Source of the DNA: Granulicella sp.
GTDB lineage: Bacteria > Acidobacteriota > Terriglobia > Terriglobales > Acidobacteriaceae
Direction of reading: 5' to 3'
Assembly: GCA_027365345.1 (NCBI GenBank)
Contig: DAHXNO010000182.1
Span: 1-44,439 of the forward strand
DNA length: 44,439 nucleotides
Part shown: piece by piece, positions 43,160 through 44,439 of the stretch
How positions within the stretch are numbered: position 1 is the stretch's first letter
Layout: every line of letters starts with the position of its first letter
Made by a program: the position numbers and the translations under genes
Notes under the pieces: model-generated
Databases searched by the model: none
Told to the model about the DNA's origin: nothing
Seen by the model: the letters and a program-made list of their open reading frames with translations, nothing else

Positions 43160-43526
43160 GAATAGGCACTTCCTTCAGAGTGTATTCTCTCAAAAAAAGC
43201 CAGCCAGAGGCGAAAGGTACGGAGGAATGAGTCTGCCAGCCCGTGGCCAGATGAGGGTTGAAAGGTTCCGAGCAGAGTGACGGGGCGCAGAGAAGATGGC
43301 CCATGGCTGGATGATTTTGGCTGCCACGGCGGGTGGGAAGCACAGGCAAACCGCGATAGGCCCTTGCGCCTGCTGCTGACCCGGGCGTGGTGGAGAAGCC
43401 TGTCCCTTTCTGGAGCGGACCATGGGTGAGCCCTGCAGGGAGATGGCTATGGCGCGGGCCGCGATGCGGTGGCGCGGGGCGCGGGCGCCGGGAGCGGGAT
43501 GGACTCGAACTGTTGGGCGTCCGCGG
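43160..43526. other. Intergenic region upstream of ccmF
   Basis: About 367 bp with no supported gene. It contains the 10-bp palindrome CCCTGCAGGG (43431-43440) and very GC-rich sequence near the receiver gene. A tRNA-like and a riboswitch-like appearance were considered and rejected. Confidence 0.5.
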
Positions 43527-43910
43527 CTAGATTTGCAGCGAAGGGCGCGACTCAAGCAGCGCATGAACGCATGCGAGAAGGTTCTCTGGAAGCAGCGGTT
43601 TGACGCGGAAGTTTACATGCAGGTCTTTATACTCTTCCGCGGCGTCGGCGAGTCCACTGATGACCAGGACGGGGAGATGGGGGGCGAACTCCCGCAGAAG
43701 GGTAACGAACTGCGAGCCGTTGATGCCGGGCATGATGTGGTCCGTGATGACCAGATCGATTTGGTCTGGAAAGCTTTGGCGGCGGAGCTGATCGAGAGCG
43801 CGTTCGGGGCTGAGCAGGGCGATGACGATGTAGCCGGCTCGTTTGAGGATGGTCTGCCGAGTTGCGGCCTGGATGGGGTTGTCGTCGATGAGGAGCAGGG
43901 TGTGGGGCAT
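43527..43910 (-). CDS. Stand-alone response regulator receiver protein
   Basis: 127 residues from ATG 43910 (MPHTLLLIDDNPIQ), which starts exactly at the first strand of the receiver fold; a start 30 residues earlier adds unrelated sequence. Conserved residues: acidic pair D9/D10, phospho-acceptor D57 in LVITDHIMPG, S85 in VLVISG and K104 in FRVKPL. There is no output domain, so it should act by binding a partner or within a phosphorelay. No histidine kinase is adjacent; a Ser/Thr kinase gene begins divergently 436 bp away. Confidence 0.9.
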   Translation of the reverse strand: MPHTLLLIDDNPIQAATRQTILKRAGYIVIALLSPERALDQLRRQSFPDQIDLVITDHIMPGINGSQFVTLLREFAPHLPVLVISGLADAAEEYKDLHVNFRVKPLLPENLLACVHALLESRPSLQI

Positions 43911-44346
43911 GAAAGTCCAAGGAGTTTGATAGCCAGCGCAGCCCAGGGCTGGAGGCGTTGGATTCTTTCGAGGGTTCGAGATAGGGGGCGATTCCTCCAA
44001 GTGTGACCAGAGCGACGCTGATCCGAAGGGGGCAACGCCTGGCCGACATACACCATACTCCGCGCCGGGTTCTGATGCCGTGGAACGTTTGTTGCGGCAG
44101 GATCTGGAGCGCCGGAGAAAACCAGATGAGCCATTGGGATGCGGAAACGCCGCTAGAAGGTTGTTCCGGGCGTACCTGGGGAGGAAGGCGAGTGATGCAT
44201 TGTGTCAGATCGGCTCACTTTGACACGTTTGCGGTCCTGGATTGATTTTTCGGTGCTTGTGAGGTTTCTCAGTTTTTTTACGGGAACGGGGTGAGCCGAA
44301 GGCGGTTTACGGAGGGGGTTGGCAAGCGAGTTGAGATAATGAAGGC
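43911..44346. other. Divergent intergenic region with an operator-like dyad
   Basis: About 436 bp between the receiver and kinase genes. I see no supported gene. The clearest element is the inverted repeat GTGTCA-N13-TGACAC at 44202-44226; the kinase start is about 120 bp further on. Confidence 0.5.
44202..44226. promoter_or_regulatory. Inverted repeat GTGTCA-N13-TGACAC
   Basis: Perfect 6-bp arms, with half-site centres about 19 bp apart, near two helical turns, as expected for a dimeric regulator. It lies upstream of the kinase gene. No regulator is identified. Confidence 0.35.
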
Positions 44347-44439
44347 ATGGCTCGTCGGGTGATCAAACAGTATGAGTTTCTGCGCAAGATTGGCTCGGGC
44401 GGAAGCGGCGTGGTGTTTTTGGCGAACGACACCCTGCTG
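44347..44439 (+). CDS. Serine/threonine protein kinase, N-terminus only (cut by window edge)
   Basis: 31 codons from ATG 44347 to the end of the window. The peptide YEFLRKIGSGGSGVVFLAND carries the kinase glycine-rich loop (GSGGSGVV) in the usual position for PknB-type Hanks kinases. The rest of the catalytic domain is outside the window, so activity, membrane topology and sensor domain cannot be judged. Confidence 0.75.
   Translation, partial: MARRVIKQYEFLRKIGSGGSGVVFLANDTLL

Noticed and set aside
43160-43526. Possible cobalamin-type riboswitch before ccmF
   Set aside because: Some GC-rich helices but no B12-box sequence or conserved core.
43480-43530. tRNA-like stretch (GGACTCGAACTGTT)
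   Set aside because: T-loop-like bases present but the flanks do not form a T-stem or acceptor stem.

Overview
The window looks like a chromosomal segment from a soil Acidobacteriota, most likely class Terriglobia / family Acidobacteriaceae. The base composition is GC-rich. The backbone genes are typical of that group (dnaX-ybaB-recR, ccmF-ccmH, uvrC, mazG, lnt-prfB, bactofilin). There are several large Tat-exported glycoside hydrolases, and several secreted proteins of a kind common in Acidobacteria, including one with WxxGxW-type repeats and a Gln/Asn-rich tail. Taxonomy is inferred from gene content only; there is no rRNA gene here.

Layout. 1-2679 (minus): an acyl-CoA/acid ligase cut by the window edge, translationally coupled to an extended SDR of the thioester-reductase type. 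3075-4850: a GH9 cellulase. 5480-7073: two small secreted low-complexity proteins. About 7.1-14.8 kb: a stretch of visibly lower GC (near 50% in spot-checked lines, against 60-70% around it). It holds a HEPN/AbiU2-like gene with an 18-residue upstream ORF, a GH106 alpha-L-rhamnosidase-like enzyme, the 3' remnant of a sulfatase and a GH43 enzyme. It reads as an acquired polysaccharide-utilisation and defence segment. 15214-20854: a UbiD-family decarboxylase, MTA phosphorylase, a PfkB kinase and a GT-C type membrane glycosyltransferase. 20910-25932: uvrC, then divergent mazG, a GNAT acyltransferase and an o-succinylbenzoate synthase / N-succinylamino acid racemase. 26344-31060: a large secreted putative glycosidase with no assigned family, a secreted unknown, a bactofilin and a methyltransferase. 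31353-38641: an AT-hook, H1-like basic protein; lnt; prfB with a programmed +1 frameshift; and the convergent recR-ybaB-dnaX cluster with a SET-domain methyltransferase gene upstream. 38744-44439: a TPR lipoprotein-like protein, an unknown conserved gene, ccmH-ccmF, a stand-alone receiver and the first 31 codons of a Ser/Thr kinase.

How the genes fit together. The three glycoside hydrolases all have twin-arginine N-termini and would act on plant or microbial polysaccharides outside the cytoplasm. GNAT plus NSAR matches the known D-to-L amino acid conversion route without its hydrolase. dnaX-ybaB-recR is a classic replication/repair unit. CcmF and CcmH belong to system I cytochrome c maturation.

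The most interesting items are: the SET methyltransferase encoded in the same neighbourhood as EbfC and an H1-like protein; the HEPN gene with its leader ORF; the uncharacterised 738-residue secreted protein; the split ligase/reductase pair; and several stem-loops that enclose or overlap stop codons or could mask a ribosome-binding site. Long ORFs antisense to real genes are frequent because third codon positions are GC-rich; I treat them as shadows.
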